A stretch of 64,000 nt of DNA, from NCBI GenBank assembly GCA_015178975.1, contig WHVD01000084.1, positions 310,001 through 374,000 on the forward strand, read 5' to 3'. This DNA comes from Hysterangium stoloniferum. Taxonomy: Eukaryota > Basidiomycota > Agaricomycetes > Hysterangiales > Hysterangiaceae. A program made the translations under genes and the position numbers. Below, in pieces: positions 9,180 through 21,582 of the stretch (its first letter is position 1; each line of letters begins with the position of its first letter). Under the pieces are notes generated by a model, which made no database searches, had not been told where the DNA came from, and saw nothing but the letters and a program-made list of their open reading frames with translations.

Positions 9180-12138
9180 TGGGTATGCTTGATAAAAACC
9201 TAAAACAATTTCTGACACATTCCTGAGCTCTGTGGCTAGGATCCATGAAGTTTCTTTGTCTGTACCTTCATAGCCAGCCCATTTGACAAATAGAGTAACT
9301 TGCAGGGGCGTTGGCAATTGTCAATTTTGGAGTCTAGTATTTCTGATATCTTGAATTCAGGTTCTCTGTCAATAATCATGGATGGTGGTGGTGGTTGTAT
9401 GTGATCCAGTATAGTGTTAGCAACATGTGGTTCTAATATAGATACATGAAATACCAGGTGTACTGACTGCACACATGTTGTTGGGGAACCGCAGCATCCA
9501 TGAAAGCATGCTGGCTTGTGCTATAATTTCAAAAGGACCTAAGTACTTTTCATTTGGAAGGTCTAGTGGTTTGGAAAAACTCAGCTTTAATGAATACTTG
9601 GTCTCTGATCTTGAAGTCAGGGGGTGGAAGTCGATTTTTATCTGCAGACCATTGGTATCATTCTTGGGCCATTGTGGTAGTTTTTCGAAGTTCTTGATGT
9701 AGCTCGTCAATATTTGTAAGAAGTCTTGAGCACAGGTGGATGTGAGATCACGTTCCAGGTGGATTGTGATATTGGGGTTGTAGCCTTTGTTTGTGAAGAA
9801 AGGTGAAGTGCCAGTAGTGGCATTTGGTGTGTTGTTATATGCAAATTTGGCTAGCAGTAGTAGTGAGTTCCAATTATCTTGTTGGTAGTTACAATAGACA
9901 AAAATGTACTGTTCCAAGGTTTGATTCATGTGTTCAGTTTGGGCATCACCTTCTGGGTGATAGCCCAAAGTGAAATGTAATTTCATGTCTAATGCTTTTC
10001 TGAGTGACCAAAAGAAATGAGAGACAAACTCAGATCCACAATCAGATGTGACATGTGACAGAACACCGTGCTTGGAGAATACATGGGTGATGAATAGTTC
10101 AGCTAACTGTACAGATGTTATTGTGTCATATGTTGGGATGAAAATACTTTGCTTTGTGAGGCTATCTAGGATTGTAGTATGACCTTCGGATGCCAGTAGG
10201 TGCTCGATGAAATCCATAGAAATTGAGTTCCAAGGTTTTTCTGGTATCAGTAACTGTTTGAGTAGGCCATATGGTTTGTATCACTGTGATTTAGAGCATA
10301 AACAAGTTGTACAGGATTTGCAATAGTGCTTAACAAGATCTCAGAGGCCAGGCCATGTATATTTTCTTCTAATGAGTGCAAGGGTCTTATTGAGGCCAAA
10401 ATGTCCCGAGATCAGGTGGTTGTGCTTATATTGTAGGATTCACAGCCAAAGGGTGTCAGAATCCGGTATATAGATGTGGGTGTCAAGTGTAATGAAACCC
10501 TGTGAGTCTAGTGACCATCGGGGCTAATCAGAATCAGATGGGTTATCAAGGTGTGCTTTGGTGACTGGGTCTAATGGAATCGCCGATAGTATGTCTTGAT
10601 GTAACTTTTCAGTATCCATAAGCATAACACTTTGCAAGACTGTATGAATGAGGTAAGTGGCTCAGATAGATGCAGACCGTTGTTTGGATGAAAACATAGG
10701 CTTAAAGTTATGTGGATTAACTGTGGTGTAGTCGCTACTCCCCTCTTTAGGATAGACATCCCATTGTCTAGTCATAGTGTCAGGTTTTCCACCAAGGCAT
10801 CCAGGACAGAAGGAGATTACCATATTAAAAGTGGAAAGATATTTGGACCAGTGAGCTTGTTGGTGGGTTAAGAGTTTAGTTATTGAAAAGTAAACCAAAT
10901 TTTTGTGGTTGGTTATAACATCTATTGAAGGAGCTGATCCTTCCAGATAATGTTGCCATGCCTTGAAAGCTTCAAATATTGAGAGTAGTTCCTTCTCATG
11001 AACATTGTAGTTGAGTTCAGGTGCTGAGAGGGTGTGAGAGAAGAAGGCTACTGGGTGGACTTCACTGTCAGTGTCCAGAATGGACAATATTGCAGCAAGT
11101 GCATACTGTAATCCAAGGCATCAGTTTCCACAATGAGTTGAACATCAGGCTTCCAGTGCGACAAAATAGGAGCAGATGTAAATGCACTTTTCAATTCTCA
11201 GAATGCTGTGCAGCATTCCTTGGAGAAATTCCATGGGGTGTCTTTATGAGTAAGACAAGTAAGTGGAATGGTAATTTTTGAGTAGTTGTGAATGAAATGA
11301 TGATAAAAATTGGTGAAGCCTAAAAAGGACTGAATGTCCTTACCCTTCCGGGGTTTCAGCCAACCTTGAATGACTTGAATTTTAGAGTCATCCATGTGGA
11401 GACCATTGGGTCCCAACATGAAACCTAAATATTCAACCATGTTGACATCAAATGAACATTTTTTGCCACTCGCAAAATGACAATGTTTTTGGAGTCTTTG
11501 GAGAACTTCATGGACATGCTCAGTGTGAAGTGTAGGATCTTCAGAAAATATGAGGATGTCATCTAAGTACACAATGACATAGATGTTGAGGAGGTGCAAA
11601 AAGACGTCATTGATAAAATGTTGAAAGACCAACAGAGTATTGGTGAGACCGAAAAGCATCACTAACCATTCAAAAGAGCCGAGTGGAAAATGGCTTTCCA
11701 CACTCGCTACAGCGATCTGAACCCAATGATAGGCATGTTTAAGATCTGTCTTTGTATAGATTCAGGCTTTCCGAGGGGCATCGAGTAGATCAGAAATTAG
11801 TGGTAATGGGCACTTATCTTTCTGAGTGATCGCATTGAGTCCTCAAAAGTCAACACAAAGCCATAGAGAACTGTCTTTTTTCTGAACAAATAGAACAGGG
11901 GCTCTATAAGGAGTTTTTGTTTTGAGGGTCAGATACATAAATCCTATAGCCAAGTGTTCATCCAATAATTCTTGGATAACCAATAGTTTGGACTGCAAGA
12001 GAGGATAAACTGGGCCTAAGGGTGGATGTGAACCTTCTTCAATATCAATTTTCAAGTTGTAGGGCCTGTGAGGGGCAAGTCGATCAGCTTTTTGTCTACT
12101 GAAGACATCTGCAAAATTGTGGTATTTTTCTGGAATAC
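9180..12138 (-). pseudogene. E2 pol relic: RT, RNase H, integrase, chromodomain
   Basis: Read from right to left, the minus strand gives the end of the protease-RT linker (about 12000-12138, a PEKYHxFxDVFSxxKADRL-like block). RT follows with YLDDILIFSED near 11560. The RNase H region is at 11000-11090. An H2C2 zinc region lies around 10280-10400. The integrase core has MDFIEHL (10200) and a long continuous stretch at 9417-10217 with SDCGSEF in place of SDRGSxF. A chromodomain relic is at 9236-9470. Many stops and frameshifts are present. The element is cut at 12138 by the insertion of E3; gag and protease of E2 are not found next to it. Confidence 0.85.
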
Positions 12139-12912
12139 TGTTATGACTGGAAAACCCACCAGACTCCAGGCACTAACTTATATGCACCCACACCCTACAT
12201 GCACCAGTTATCAGTTTACTGGAATACCTGCTGGATTCTGATGTTAGATTTGTTTATGCTTGACCTTTGTCATTTCATGTATTAGTTACTGGAATACCCA
12301 CCGGAACCCATTCCTGTCTATCTCTGACCCTGTCCTACATACAGTAGCAGCCACTGGACCCCACTCGGAAAACCTGACAGCTCTCTAACTGAGCCCCATT
12401 GCCATTATGGTCAAATGACCTGTCACAATTTGGACTCTGCTCTGCTCTGTTCTGTTCCTAACACCAAATCTGGTGTTTACTTATCCCATTTTATGTTTGC
12501 TAGTTTAGATCTCATTATTACTGGATTTGGTATGTTATACATTCTACAGTCTATATAGTCTGGCAGATGTTGTATATACAATCCAGTCTGAAAATCAGCT
12601 TAGATTCTCCCCAGTAATCTCAGTATATTTTCCACTCTATTCTCCTCTTTGAAACACACTGCTCTTACTTGTCAGAGCCCACGGGCTCTGACCCTCTATC
12701 ACTTGACCTCCAACTATTTACTACTCAACTCCCGACTCATCACCCCTCGACCTCCAACTACTCCCAGACTCGCCTGGGATTCTTGTCCACCCATCTGAAA
12801 TTGGACAACACAATCTCACGAGGGTGCAGCCTATCCACTGAAGCCAAGTCCTACTGGCTTTCCCGTGGGTTTCTCTGGAAACCCTCCGATAAGCTCTGCA
12901 TGCAACTTAACA
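12139..12912 (+). repeat. 5' LTR of E3 (family A, old variant)
   Basis: It runs from TGTTATGACTGG to GCATGCAACTTAACA. A TATATA box at 12552-12557 lies 33 bp upstream of the 11-mer AGTCTGAAAAT (12585-12595). The shared R-U5 motif is at about 12820-12850. The left flank AATAC (12134-12138) belongs to E2 pol. CpG content is low compared with the E4 LTRs, so this is an older copy. Confidence 0.85.
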
Positions 12913-12914
12913 GT

Positions 12915-12925
12915 ATTTTCTGACT
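12915..12925 (+). promoter_or_regulatory. E3 self-primer binding site
   Basis: ATTTTCTGACT starts 2 nt after the LTR end. Its complement, AGTCAGAAAAT, matches AGTCTGAAAAT at 12585-12595 in the LTR with one mismatch, and matches the E4 LTR exactly. The position is that of the PBS. No TGG start of a normal tRNA 3'-end PBS is present. Confidence 0.75.
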
Positions 12926-12945
12926 AAGACTCACAGATTGTCAAT

Positions 12946-14184
12946 ATGCCACCAAGAAGAAATGCACATGTACAGGAATAATTACCTAGACCTTTAACTC
13001 TTCATTCCCTGCTTACTTTGTATACCAGTCAGATACTCATGAACCAGCCAGATGCCACAGAAGAAGCCCATATTGAAGAAGTCCCAGAAAACCTGGACGA
13101 ATCTGAGCATGAGGATGAGTCTGTGGCCCACAACAAGGGCAAGGGTGTCGAAAATTCTCCATCTAATGACCAACTGCCACTTTCAGATCCTGCTTCCAAG
13201 TATTTAGCAATCACTTCAGAAAGGTTGATGAATCATATGCTTGGAGAAGGCAAAAAGAAGGATCTGGAACCCTTCACAGGTTCCAACCCCAACAAACCTT
13301 CCACTTTCCTCATGCAATGTCACTTCAATTTCCATGATTGATCAGCTGCATTCTCCACGGACTCCTGAAAAGTCAATTATGCACTCTCATACCTCTCAGG
13401 ATCTGCATTGAAATGGTTCGAACTGGCTTTTAGTGGACTTTCTGAGGAAGAGCTGCTTTGGCTCGAAGATTGGGATGCTTTTGTTGAGGAGCTAGAAACC
13501 AACTTTGGCCTGTATGACCCAACTGGAGAAGCCGAGAATAGTCTCACTAATCTTCATATGAAGGACATGCAGTACATCACAGACTATATTGTCCAATTCA
13601 ACAATCTTGCAGCTCATTGTCAGTGGGGCAATCCTGCTCTCCACCACCAATTATATGCCGGTCTGCCATCCCACCTTAAAGACAAAGTCTCGAAAGGAGA
13701 AGATGGCAAGCTAAAAACACTGTCCCGTATGCACCTCAAGGCTCAAAACGTGGATGCATGCTATTGGGAACATTGTGTGGAAGTTGCCTGCGAGACCTCT
13801 GCGGACAAGGTCAACAAGTCCACGGCCAATAAAACTAACGACTACATTTTGTCCACCAGCAACCAAAATTCCATGCAATCAAACAAGAAGAATGATAAAA
13901 AGTCTTCTAACAACAACAACAATGACAACAAAGGTCAGCAGTCCAACAAGCAAACCAGAAAACCTGACCTTACAGGCAAGCTCAGACCCAATGGCAAACT
14001 GACCCCACAAGAAAGACAACATCATATGGACAATAACCTTTGTCTCTTGTGTGGAAAACCCAGTCATTGAGTTCTGGAATGTCCATTGGTGAAAGAAAAC
14101 TCTGCAAAAGGTCAAACAGCCAAGACCTCCTCCACAGAATCCCCGTCAAAGGACAAACTGGCTTCTGACTCGAAAAAAGAGTGA
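12946..14184 (+). pseudogene. E3 gag (decayed)
   Basis: It starts at ATGCCACCAAGAAGA, 33 bp past the LTR, and encodes a gypsy capsid-nucleocapsid polyprotein. An acidic, low-complexity N-terminus is followed by the retrotransposon gag core (for example FVEELETNFGLYDPT at about 13460-13515 and YIVQFNNLAAHCQWG near 13585-13630). An Asn/Lys-rich linker encoded by AAC repeats comes next. The zinc knuckle is CX2CX4HX4C at about 14040-14080, with a TGA inside it. Stops occur at codon 12 and near 13340 and 14068. Gag ends KKE-stop at 14184, as in E4 and E5. Confidence 0.85.
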
Positions 14185-14289
14185 GCAACCCTGCAGACTC
14201 CATGTGGGTTGGGGGTTGCATTGCCTCTCTGCACATTCACAAGTTTACCCATCTCAATGCATCTGCTCTTTTGCATTCTGACTCATCTT

Positions 14290-15664
14290 TTATTAAACTT
14301 TACTTATGTCTAATATGATCCCAAAATTCATTTTTTCAGCACTCATAGATTCTGGCTCGACTCATTGTTTTTTAGATACAAAATTCACACAAAATAATCT
14401 GTTGTCAACTTATTTGATAAATCCAGTTGGCCTCCAACTTTTCAATGGCACAAGCAATGTGGTTATCACCCAAGCTTGTGATTTACCCATCCAGTTCCTG
14501 TGTGGAACATCTCAATTGGTCAATTTCTATGTGACCCAGTTAGACTCAAGTTGCTTGGTTGTCCTAGGACATAACTGGCTTACCTGCTACAATCCATTGA
14601 TTGACTGGTAGCAAACAGCATAACTTTCTGGACACCCGTGGCTTCCAAGAAAACTGTACCCGACACGGCCTCCACAGCACCCACAGCCTTCCTGGCACCT
14701 GCAGTCTCAAGGACTCCTGTGATCCCTACAGCACCCACAGCTTCCCCAGAACCCACAGCACCTCCGTCTATTTCTCTCATTAATGCTGCAGCATTTATTA
14801 GGGCTACAAAAATGGATGGATCCCAGGCGTTCATTATCAATTTGAAAATTGATGAAGCAACCAGTTGTTTTTCAACTCCAGTATCCGCATCTGAGCAAAC
14901 CGCTGACCTAGAAGGCATCCTGGAAAAATATCATGATTTCGTGGATGTTTTTAGTAAGTGAAAAGCTGACCGGCTTCTGCCCCACAGAGAGTACAACTTA
15001 AAAATTGACCTTGAAGAACGCACCCAGCCACCCCTTGGACATATTTATCCACTTTCCTCCATGGAACTTTCCGCAATCTGCAATTTACTGGATGAACATT
15101 TGTCCATAGGTTTTATCAGACCCTCAAAATCTCCTTTTGGAGCACCTGTTCTGTTTTTCAAGAAAAAGGATGGATCCCTTAGACTATGTGTTGATTTCAG
15201 AGGACTCAATGCTGTCACTAAAAAGGATAAGTATCTACTCCCACTTGTATCTGACCTGCTCAATGCTCCATGGAATGCCTGGATTTATACCAAAATAGAC
15301 CTTAAACATGCCTACCATTTGGTCTGGATCTCCATGGGAGATGAATGGAAGACCACTTTCAGAACCCATTATGGGGCCTTTGAGTGGTTGGTGATGCCCT
15401 TTGGACTCACCAATGCTCCATCTGTTTTTCAACATTTTATTAATGACATTTTCTCTGACATGCTTGATGTATGTGCCATTGTTTACTTGGATGACATTCT
15501 TATCTACTCCGAGGACCCTGTGTAACACGACAAACAAGTCTGCGAAGTTCTCTGGAGACTCAGACAACATGGTTTATTCGCAAATGGTAAAAAGTGTACT
15601 TTTGACATGGACTCTGTGGAGTATCTAGGTTTCATTAGGGGACCCAGCAGACTCCGCATGGATG
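14290..15664 (+). pseudogene. E3 pol, first part: protease and RT
   Basis: An aspartic protease segment with ALIDSGSTHCFLD lies around 14340-14375. A Pro/Ala/Thr-rich linker follows, then the PEKYHDFVDVF block and RT. RT shows [11 protein letters not shown] (about 15178-15210), [19 protein letters not shown] (15378-15430) and the catalytic [11 protein letters not shown] (about 15485-15515). Stops are present at several sites. The reading is cut at 15664 by a solo family D LTR and continues at 16741. Confidence 0.85.
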
Positions 15665-16740
15665 TGTTACGACCGTGTCGTAACCCATGTCGCAACCCGA
15701 TGGTCTCCGAGAATACTACAGTCTATCAATGTTCGAAGTTATTGATCAAGTCATCATTTCGGCAACCTTCGGAACACCGACACTGACGTATACCTTCACG
15801 GCGATCAAACCTCGTTTACGCCCCTGTCAAAATATACTCTACCATCTGGTTATGCTTTGATACGTCCCCTTTCATTATGATGATCCGTTTTACTCTATGT
15901 TTCACATATGCCCATATATACCTGTAGTCCATGGACTATTCCCTTTTCTCGTAATTCCGCTCTCGGCTAAATCTCGGCTTCCGATCTTATCGTAACTTTC
16001 CGGTTCCTAGTCAAGCTTATTTGTCAATGCCGTTTTCCGCTCTTCCCTTAGTTAGTAGTTTCTAGACGCCAATAACCCATATATAAACCCGCTGTAATGT
16101 AACTACTAGACAATCAGAATATCGACTTAGATCGACTTAAATCGACTTAGATACCCTCTAATTTCCGACTCCATTATCTATTCACGACCACCACATTCCG
16201 ACTCCATCCGATTTACGATTCAACCTACATTTACGACTTCGACACTCTCAGTCTCCGACTTCGACACTCTCAGTCTCCGACTCCGACACTCTCAGTCTCC
16301 GACTCTCAGTCCCCGACTGTCTCAGTCTCCGACTGTCTCAGTCTCCGACTGTCTCAGTCTCCGACTGTCTCAGTCTCCGACTGTCTCAGTCTCCGACTGT
16401 CTCAGTCTCCGACTGTCTCAGTCTCCGACTGTCTCAGTCTCCGACTGTCTCAGTCTCCGACTCTCAGTCTCTGACTCTCTCGGTCTCCGACTCTCTCAGT
16501 CTCTGACTCTCTCAGCCTCCGACTCTTGGTCTCCGACCCCTCAACCCAACCCTCAACTTATCCTTCGGTTTCCGATCGGTAGTTTACCGAGAGGTTTACT
16601 TGACAGGACTAGTTTTCGCCCACCCGAAATTTAAGGACACCTGACGGTAACTTGCGAGGGTGCAGCACATAAGCTGAAGCCAAGTCCTTCCGTTCGGTCC
16701 CCGTCGGTCTGCCGACATCCGTCAGTTTCTGCTCTTAACA
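15665..16740 (+). repeat. Solo family D LTR (expanded), TSD GGATG
   Basis: It runs from TGTTACGACCGTGTCG to TCTGCTCTTAACA and is flanked by GGATG (15660-15664, 16741-16745). At 1,076 bp it is about 350 bp longer than other family D LTRs, because of an internal minisatellite at 16230-16530. A TATATAAAC box lies at about 16080. The shared R-U5 motif is at about 16650-16689. It interrupts E3 pol. Confidence 0.9.
16230..16530 (+). repeat. Minisatellite with GTCTCAGTCTCCGACT units
   Basis: A ~16-bp unit, GACTGTCTCAGTCTCC with length variants, is repeated roughly 18 times. The best-preserved stretch is 16312-16460. Other family D LTRs carry only a few degenerate units at the same place (for example 3855-3920 on the other strand), so this is a local expansion inside one LTR. 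Confidence 0.85.
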
Positions 16741-18867
16741 GGATGAAACTAAAGTACAAGTCATCAAAGATTGGCCAGAACCCAAAAAAGTCAAAGATAT
16801 ACAATCTTTCCTCAGCTTTGCCAATTTTCACCAACAATTTATCCACAGATATTCTGACATCACGGTACCCCTTACTTGTCTTATGCACAAGGATACCCCA
16901 CGGAATTTTAATGATAACTATCAAAAAGCTTTCAATATTTTAAAAGGTTCTTTTTCTTTAGCTCCGATTCTGTCACATTGGAAACTGGACTTCCCACTCA
17001 TTGTTGAAATGGATGTCTCGGACTATGCACTTGGAGCCATTCTGTCTATCCAGGACTCTGATGGAGAAGTCCACCCCATGGCTTTTCTGTCCCAGACTTC
17101 ACCAGAGCAGAGCTTAATTATGACATTCATGATAAGGAACTCCTAGCAAATTTTTCAACTTTCAAAGCATGGCGACACTATTTGGAAGGCTCAGGAATTC
17201 TGATTGATGTTGTAACAGATCACAAGAACCTGGAATACTTTTCTACCATGAAACTTTTGACCTGCCGGCAGGCCCACTGGTCCGAATACCTATTAGCCTT
17301 CAATATGATTATCCATTTTCGACCCAGCCATCTCGGTGGCAAACCTGATGCTTTAACTAGACCATGGGATGTCTATCCTAAAGAGGGGAGAAATGACTAT
17401 GCCATGGTAAACCCACACAACTTGAAACCCATTTTCACGAATCAGCAACTTACTGCATCAGTCCACATGACTTTCCTCATCCATCCCATTGTCCATGGAA
17501 TTATCATTATGGATATTGAGAAGTTACATCAAGATATTCTATTGGCAATTCCACTAGACCTGATAACTAAAGCACACCTTGACAATCCTGTGGACCCTGG
17601 TCAACCCCGGTGATCTCTTGACCAGCATGGTTTCATTAGACTTGACGATCATATCTATGTACTGGCCTCCACCTCAGGATTCTCCAGTACAAACATGACC
17701 ATCCACTCTTGGGACATTTTGGGTTCAACAAAACTCTATCAATAATACGAAGAGATTATACTTGGCCTGGACTCCGAGGATTCGTTAAGCACTATTGTAA
17801 ATCTTGCATTACTTGTCCATACTCTAAATCACAGTGCCACAAGCCATACGGCCTTTTGAAACAACTCCCAGTACTGGAATACCCGTGGAATTCCATCTCT
17901 ATGGATTTCATCGAACACCTACTGGACTCCAAAGGCTTTTCTTCCATCCTAGTCATTGTTGACAGATTCTCAAAACAAGGTATATTCATTCCCACACATG
18001 ATACCATCACATCCATGCAGTTAGTGGAACTTTTTATTATCAATGTATTTTCCAAGCATGGAGTTCTGTCCCACATAACTTCTGATTGAGGATCAGAGTT
18101 TGTATCTCACTTCTTTAGATCCCTCAGGAAATCCTTGGACATGAAGTTACACTTCACGTCCAGACATCACCTACAACAATGCACCTTCAGCCACTACTGG
18201 CATTTCCCTGTTCTTTGCAAATAAAGGATATAATTCAAATATTACAGTACATCCAGAATGAAATCTCACCTCTGCCCATGCTCAAGAGTTCATCACAGAC
18301 CTCCACGAGCTCCACGAGGAACTCTGGACTGCAATAATGTCTGCCCAAGAGCAATATCAGCATTCAGCAGACAAACACCAGATTCCACCACCCAACTTCA
18401 AAATTGGCAATCGTGTTTTTGTCAAAGCTCAATTCTTCTGGACTACCTGTCCATCAAAGAAGCTTGCTGAAAAATATTTAGGTCCTTTTGAAATAATAGC
18501 ACAAGTAGGTTCAGTCTCATGGACCCTACAGCTTCTGGATAGCATGTGCACAGTACACCTGGTATTTCATGTTTCTATGTTAGAACCTTGTACTGCTAAT
18601 ACTATCCTGGATCGCATGCAATCTCCGCCTCCTCTGGTCATTATTGATGGAGAACCCAAGTTTGAAATCTCACAAATTTTAGATTTGAAAATTGATAAGC
18701 ATCAACACACTTGTAAACTGCTTTACTTGATCAAGTGGGCAGGTTACGAGGGCACTGACGAAGAGACTTCATGGATTTTGGCCACGGAACTTGATAATGC
18801 CACAGAAATCAATACTGACTTTCACACAGCTTACCTGCTCAAACCTGGACCACTATCTTCTCTCTGA
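16741..18867 (+). pseudogene. E3 pol, second part: RNase H, integrase, chromodomain
   Basis: This continues the RT thumb (FANF-like block at about 16810). RNase H has MDVSDYALGAILS near 17007-17050. The H2C2 zinc region is at 17690-17830, with CKSCITC. The integrase core has ISMDFIEHL (17900) and IVDRFSKQG (17960). A ~100-bp gap around 18160 loses the catalytic Glu region. The linker and chromodomain (18337-18867) read openly and end in PGPLSSL-stop. It is non-functional, with stops and frameshifts. Confidence 0.85.
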
Positions 18868-19069
18868 AGACCCTGTGTTATGTTGGATTCATTTTCATTC
18901 TTCCCTATCGCCCTATATCTCTCTTTACTTTTACAAGTTTCTGACATGTCTTTCAAGTCCTAGCGGATCTTACTGCAGACTTTCTTTTATGCTTTTCACG
19001 CTTTACTTTTATTTTCAAAAAAAAAACTATTAAATTTTATTATGTTCAATCTACATTTATGGGGCTATG

Positions 19070-19913
19070 CTATTGCCCAATTTCAGCAATCTCCTGAGGG
19101 AGCTCTGCTACCTCCACAGGAATCCCATCCTCATCCAAGCTGGGCTCCTTGGAACTTCCAATTTGTGGTTCCGCATAGACATACATGCTATACTCCACCA
19201 GGAATGAACTCCCTGTGGAGTCCCATGAGATTTTTGGCGATAACCCGCTGAACCCAGTTGCTATTCTCAAGCAACTCATTTTGGGCCTCTATGCCCTCAG
19301 CTATCCACCCCAAAACCTCCTCCAAGCCTGTGGGCCTGTCCGACCCACTCACTTTGAGGAGTGCACACTGCTAACAGCCTGGTCCCTGCCTGGACTTCTG
19401 ATGGCAGTCAGTGTTCTGGTCATTACAACTGGAGCACTGTGGATCATTTTTGACTTGAAGGCAGACTGGAGCTGCTTTCCTTGCTTTCTTTTGACGTGGT
19501 TAGTCCCCAGAATACCCACAGACCCGAGACTTACCTTTTTGGGGCTCTCTGGCTCCCCCTCAGACTCCGATTCAACTTCTACCACTTTGCACTAACAAGC
19601 AGAGTCAGTAAGTACAAGCTATGCAAATATTGGGACTTACCTTTCCCATGGCAACTGCGGCCTTGTCCACAGCTGCCTTGGCCTGCTCTGCGGTGACCTA
19701 CACAGCCTCCTCCTCATCCCACTTCCTCTGCTCCTCTTGCTCCGTGACCAGTGCCGACTGGTATTCCCTATCCAGTGCTTTCTCAGCCTCCTTGGCCTTT
19801 TTCTCTGCCTCCTCTTGTTTTTGGCACTGCTTCTCCCACTGCACCAGGATTTGGGCAGTGGTGAGCAGAGCCCAATATTGGGAGCCTGTGGAGGGCCTGG
19901 CAGTTGGCATTGG
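19070..19913 (-). pseudogene. asZC antisense gene, copy 3 (E3), main part
   Basis: It runs against E3 pol. Exon 1 (to about 19650) encodes a coiled coil opening with a GPSTGSQYW-type lead-in (read from 19910 leftward). Exon 2 is about 19585-19530 (acidic, ESEGEPESPKK, then GTAAGT on the minus strand). Exon 3 holds a cluster CX2CX6CX9-CX2C with an in-frame TAG and a lost sixth Cys (about 19440-19350). After it come a segment GIEAQNELL and an acidic tail ending at 19070. The first ~10 codons are displaced to 34446-34474 by the insertion of E4 and a family G LTR. The tail does not overlap the pol end at 18867. Confidence 0.75.
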
Positions 19914-20728
19914 TGTTAGGGTACATACACAGTGGGTCTCCAGAGAAACCTGCGGAATATCCAGTAGACTTGGCTTCAGCTTATAGGCTGCGCCCTCGCT
20001 AGATCGTGTTGTCCAATTTCAGACAGGTGGACAGGAATCCCGGGGAGTCCGGGTGGGGGTTGTGGGTTGAGGGGTTGTAGGTCGGAGGTCGTGGGTTGTG
20101 AGTTGAGATAGGTAAGAGAGATAGATGCACCGGAGCCCGTGGGCTCTGACTAGTGTGAGCGGTGTAATTCAAGTAAGAGTTTAGAGCGGAAAATGTATTA
20201 GATTACTGGGGGGAATCTAAGCCGATTTTTTGACTGGATTGTATGTACAACATCTGCCAGTTTAAATATACTGTGGAGTGAATGTCATACTGAATCCAGT
20301 AATGATGAAATGAAATGAGCAAAACATAAAACAGGAATAGTAAACACCAAATTTGGTGTTAGGAACAGGATGGAACAGAGTGGAGTCCAAATAGTGACAA
20401 ATCATAGACCATAATGGGAAACGGAGCGGAAGCAGAGTCTGAATCGTGACAGGTCATTTGACTAAAATGGGAACGGGGCTCTGTTAGAGGGGTGATGGGT
20501 TTTCTGAGCGGGGTCCAGTGACTGATTCGTGGGATGAGGTCGGACATAGACAGAGGCGAAGTCTGGTGGGTTTTCTGGTGGCTGAAACACAATGTAACGA
20601 AGTCAAATGTAGACAAGTCTGACGTACAAAGTCTGGTGGGAATTCCAGTAAACTGATAATGGGTGCATATAGGGCACGGGTGCGTATAAATTAGTGCCTG
20701 GAGTCCAGCGGGATTTCCAGTTGTAACA
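19914..20728 (-). repeat. 3' LTR of E4 (family A)
   Basis: It runs from TGTTAGGGTACATACACAG to CAGTTGTAACA and is 815 bp, the same length as the 5' LTR at 32514-33328, with scattered, mostly CpG, differences. The adjoining GTACCCTCCCTTTATG is the polypurine tract on the minus strand. Confidence 0.92.
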
Positions 20729-20837
20729 GTACCCTCCCTTTATGCCAAAGTCCCAAAGAGACTCTAGACCTCGATAAGGTTCTTGTCAGCTACGTGCATA
20801 TGTCAAAGGTCATGTCGGTTACATGTATGTGTCAAAG

Positions 20838-20937
20838 AGCCATGTGATCTGGAAGGTAAGGTTCAAACACGACGAGCCTATATATAAATTTGAAAAAATA
20901 GAAATTTCTTCTTCTTTATTACCCCCATCTTGCTATA
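20838..20937 (+). promoter_or_regulatory. Promoter region of asZC copy 4
   Basis: A CATGTGATCTGG word (about 20840) is followed by TATATATAA at about 20879-20887, roughly 50-60 bp before the ATG at 20938. The same pair, in the same order, precedes the copies at 1565, 4600 and 34474. In the last copy the first word keeps an intact CACGTGA. Confidence 0.6.
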
Positions 20938-21582
20938 ATGGGACCAAAACCAATGCCAAAATGCATTATGCTGACCGCTGGGCCCTCCACGGGCACTCCG
21001 TATTGGGCGCCTTTCAGCGCAGCCCAACTTTTGGTGGGGCGAGAAGAGCAGCGCTGACTTCATGAAGAAGCAGAGAAGGAGGCCAGGGAGGCCGAGGAGG
21101 CCTTGGACAGGGTGTACGAGGTGGCATTGGCAGTGGAGGAAGAGGCTGTGAGGCAGAAGGAACGAGAAGAGGAGGAGGCTGTGTGGGTGGCTGCAGAGAA
21201 GGTGCGAGTGGCTGCAGACAGGGCTGCGGTTGTTGCGGGAAAAGTAAGTCCCAAATTCAACTTGTTGAACTTTACTGACTTATATCTTTCAGTGCAAAGT
21301 GACAGAGGTGGAGTCCGAGTCCAAGGGGGAGCCAGAGAGCCCCCAAAAGGTAAGTCTCAGGTCCGTGGGATAGCCGGGGAACTAACCATATCAACAGAAG
21401 GCAAGGAAGGTGGCACCAGTCCACCTACCCACATGGAATGACCTGCAGTGTTCCAGTTGTAATGACCGGAACACTGAATGCAACCGAAAGTCTGGCCGGG
21501 GTCCAGGCTGCTACCAATGTGCACACCTCAAGGCGAGATGCTCACTCGTTCACGAGCAGGCTGTGGGGTCCGGGGCATGAGA
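20938..21582 (+). pseudogene. asZC antisense gene, copy 4 (E4), truncated after the zinc cluster
   Basis: Exon 1 is 20938-21243 (102 codons) with one stop, TGA at 21055-21057, in a context expected to be CGA. After a GPSTGTPYWAPF lead-in it encodes an Ala/Glu-rich coiled coil. Intron 1 is 21244-21292 (GTAAGT...TTTCAG). Exon 2 is 21293-21349, acidic. Intron 2 is 21350-21397 (GTAAGT...CAACAG). Exon 3 opens KARKVAPV and has a fully intact CX2CX6CX9CX2CX6C, codon 21449 to codon 21539. The reading stops at TGA shortly before the sequence jumps into RT at about 21582. The Zn2Cys6 assignment rests on cysteine spacing plus flanking Lys/Arg. Confidence 0.8.

Noticed and set aside
12913..12930. Conventional tRNA 3'-end primer binding site after the gypsy LTRs
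   Set aside because: No TGG start and no recognisable tRNA complement. Complementarity to the element's own LTR fits exactly.
16230..16530. Possible CRISPR-like array
   Set aside because: The units are contiguous with no unique spacers, lie inside an LTR and belong to a eukaryotic sequence.
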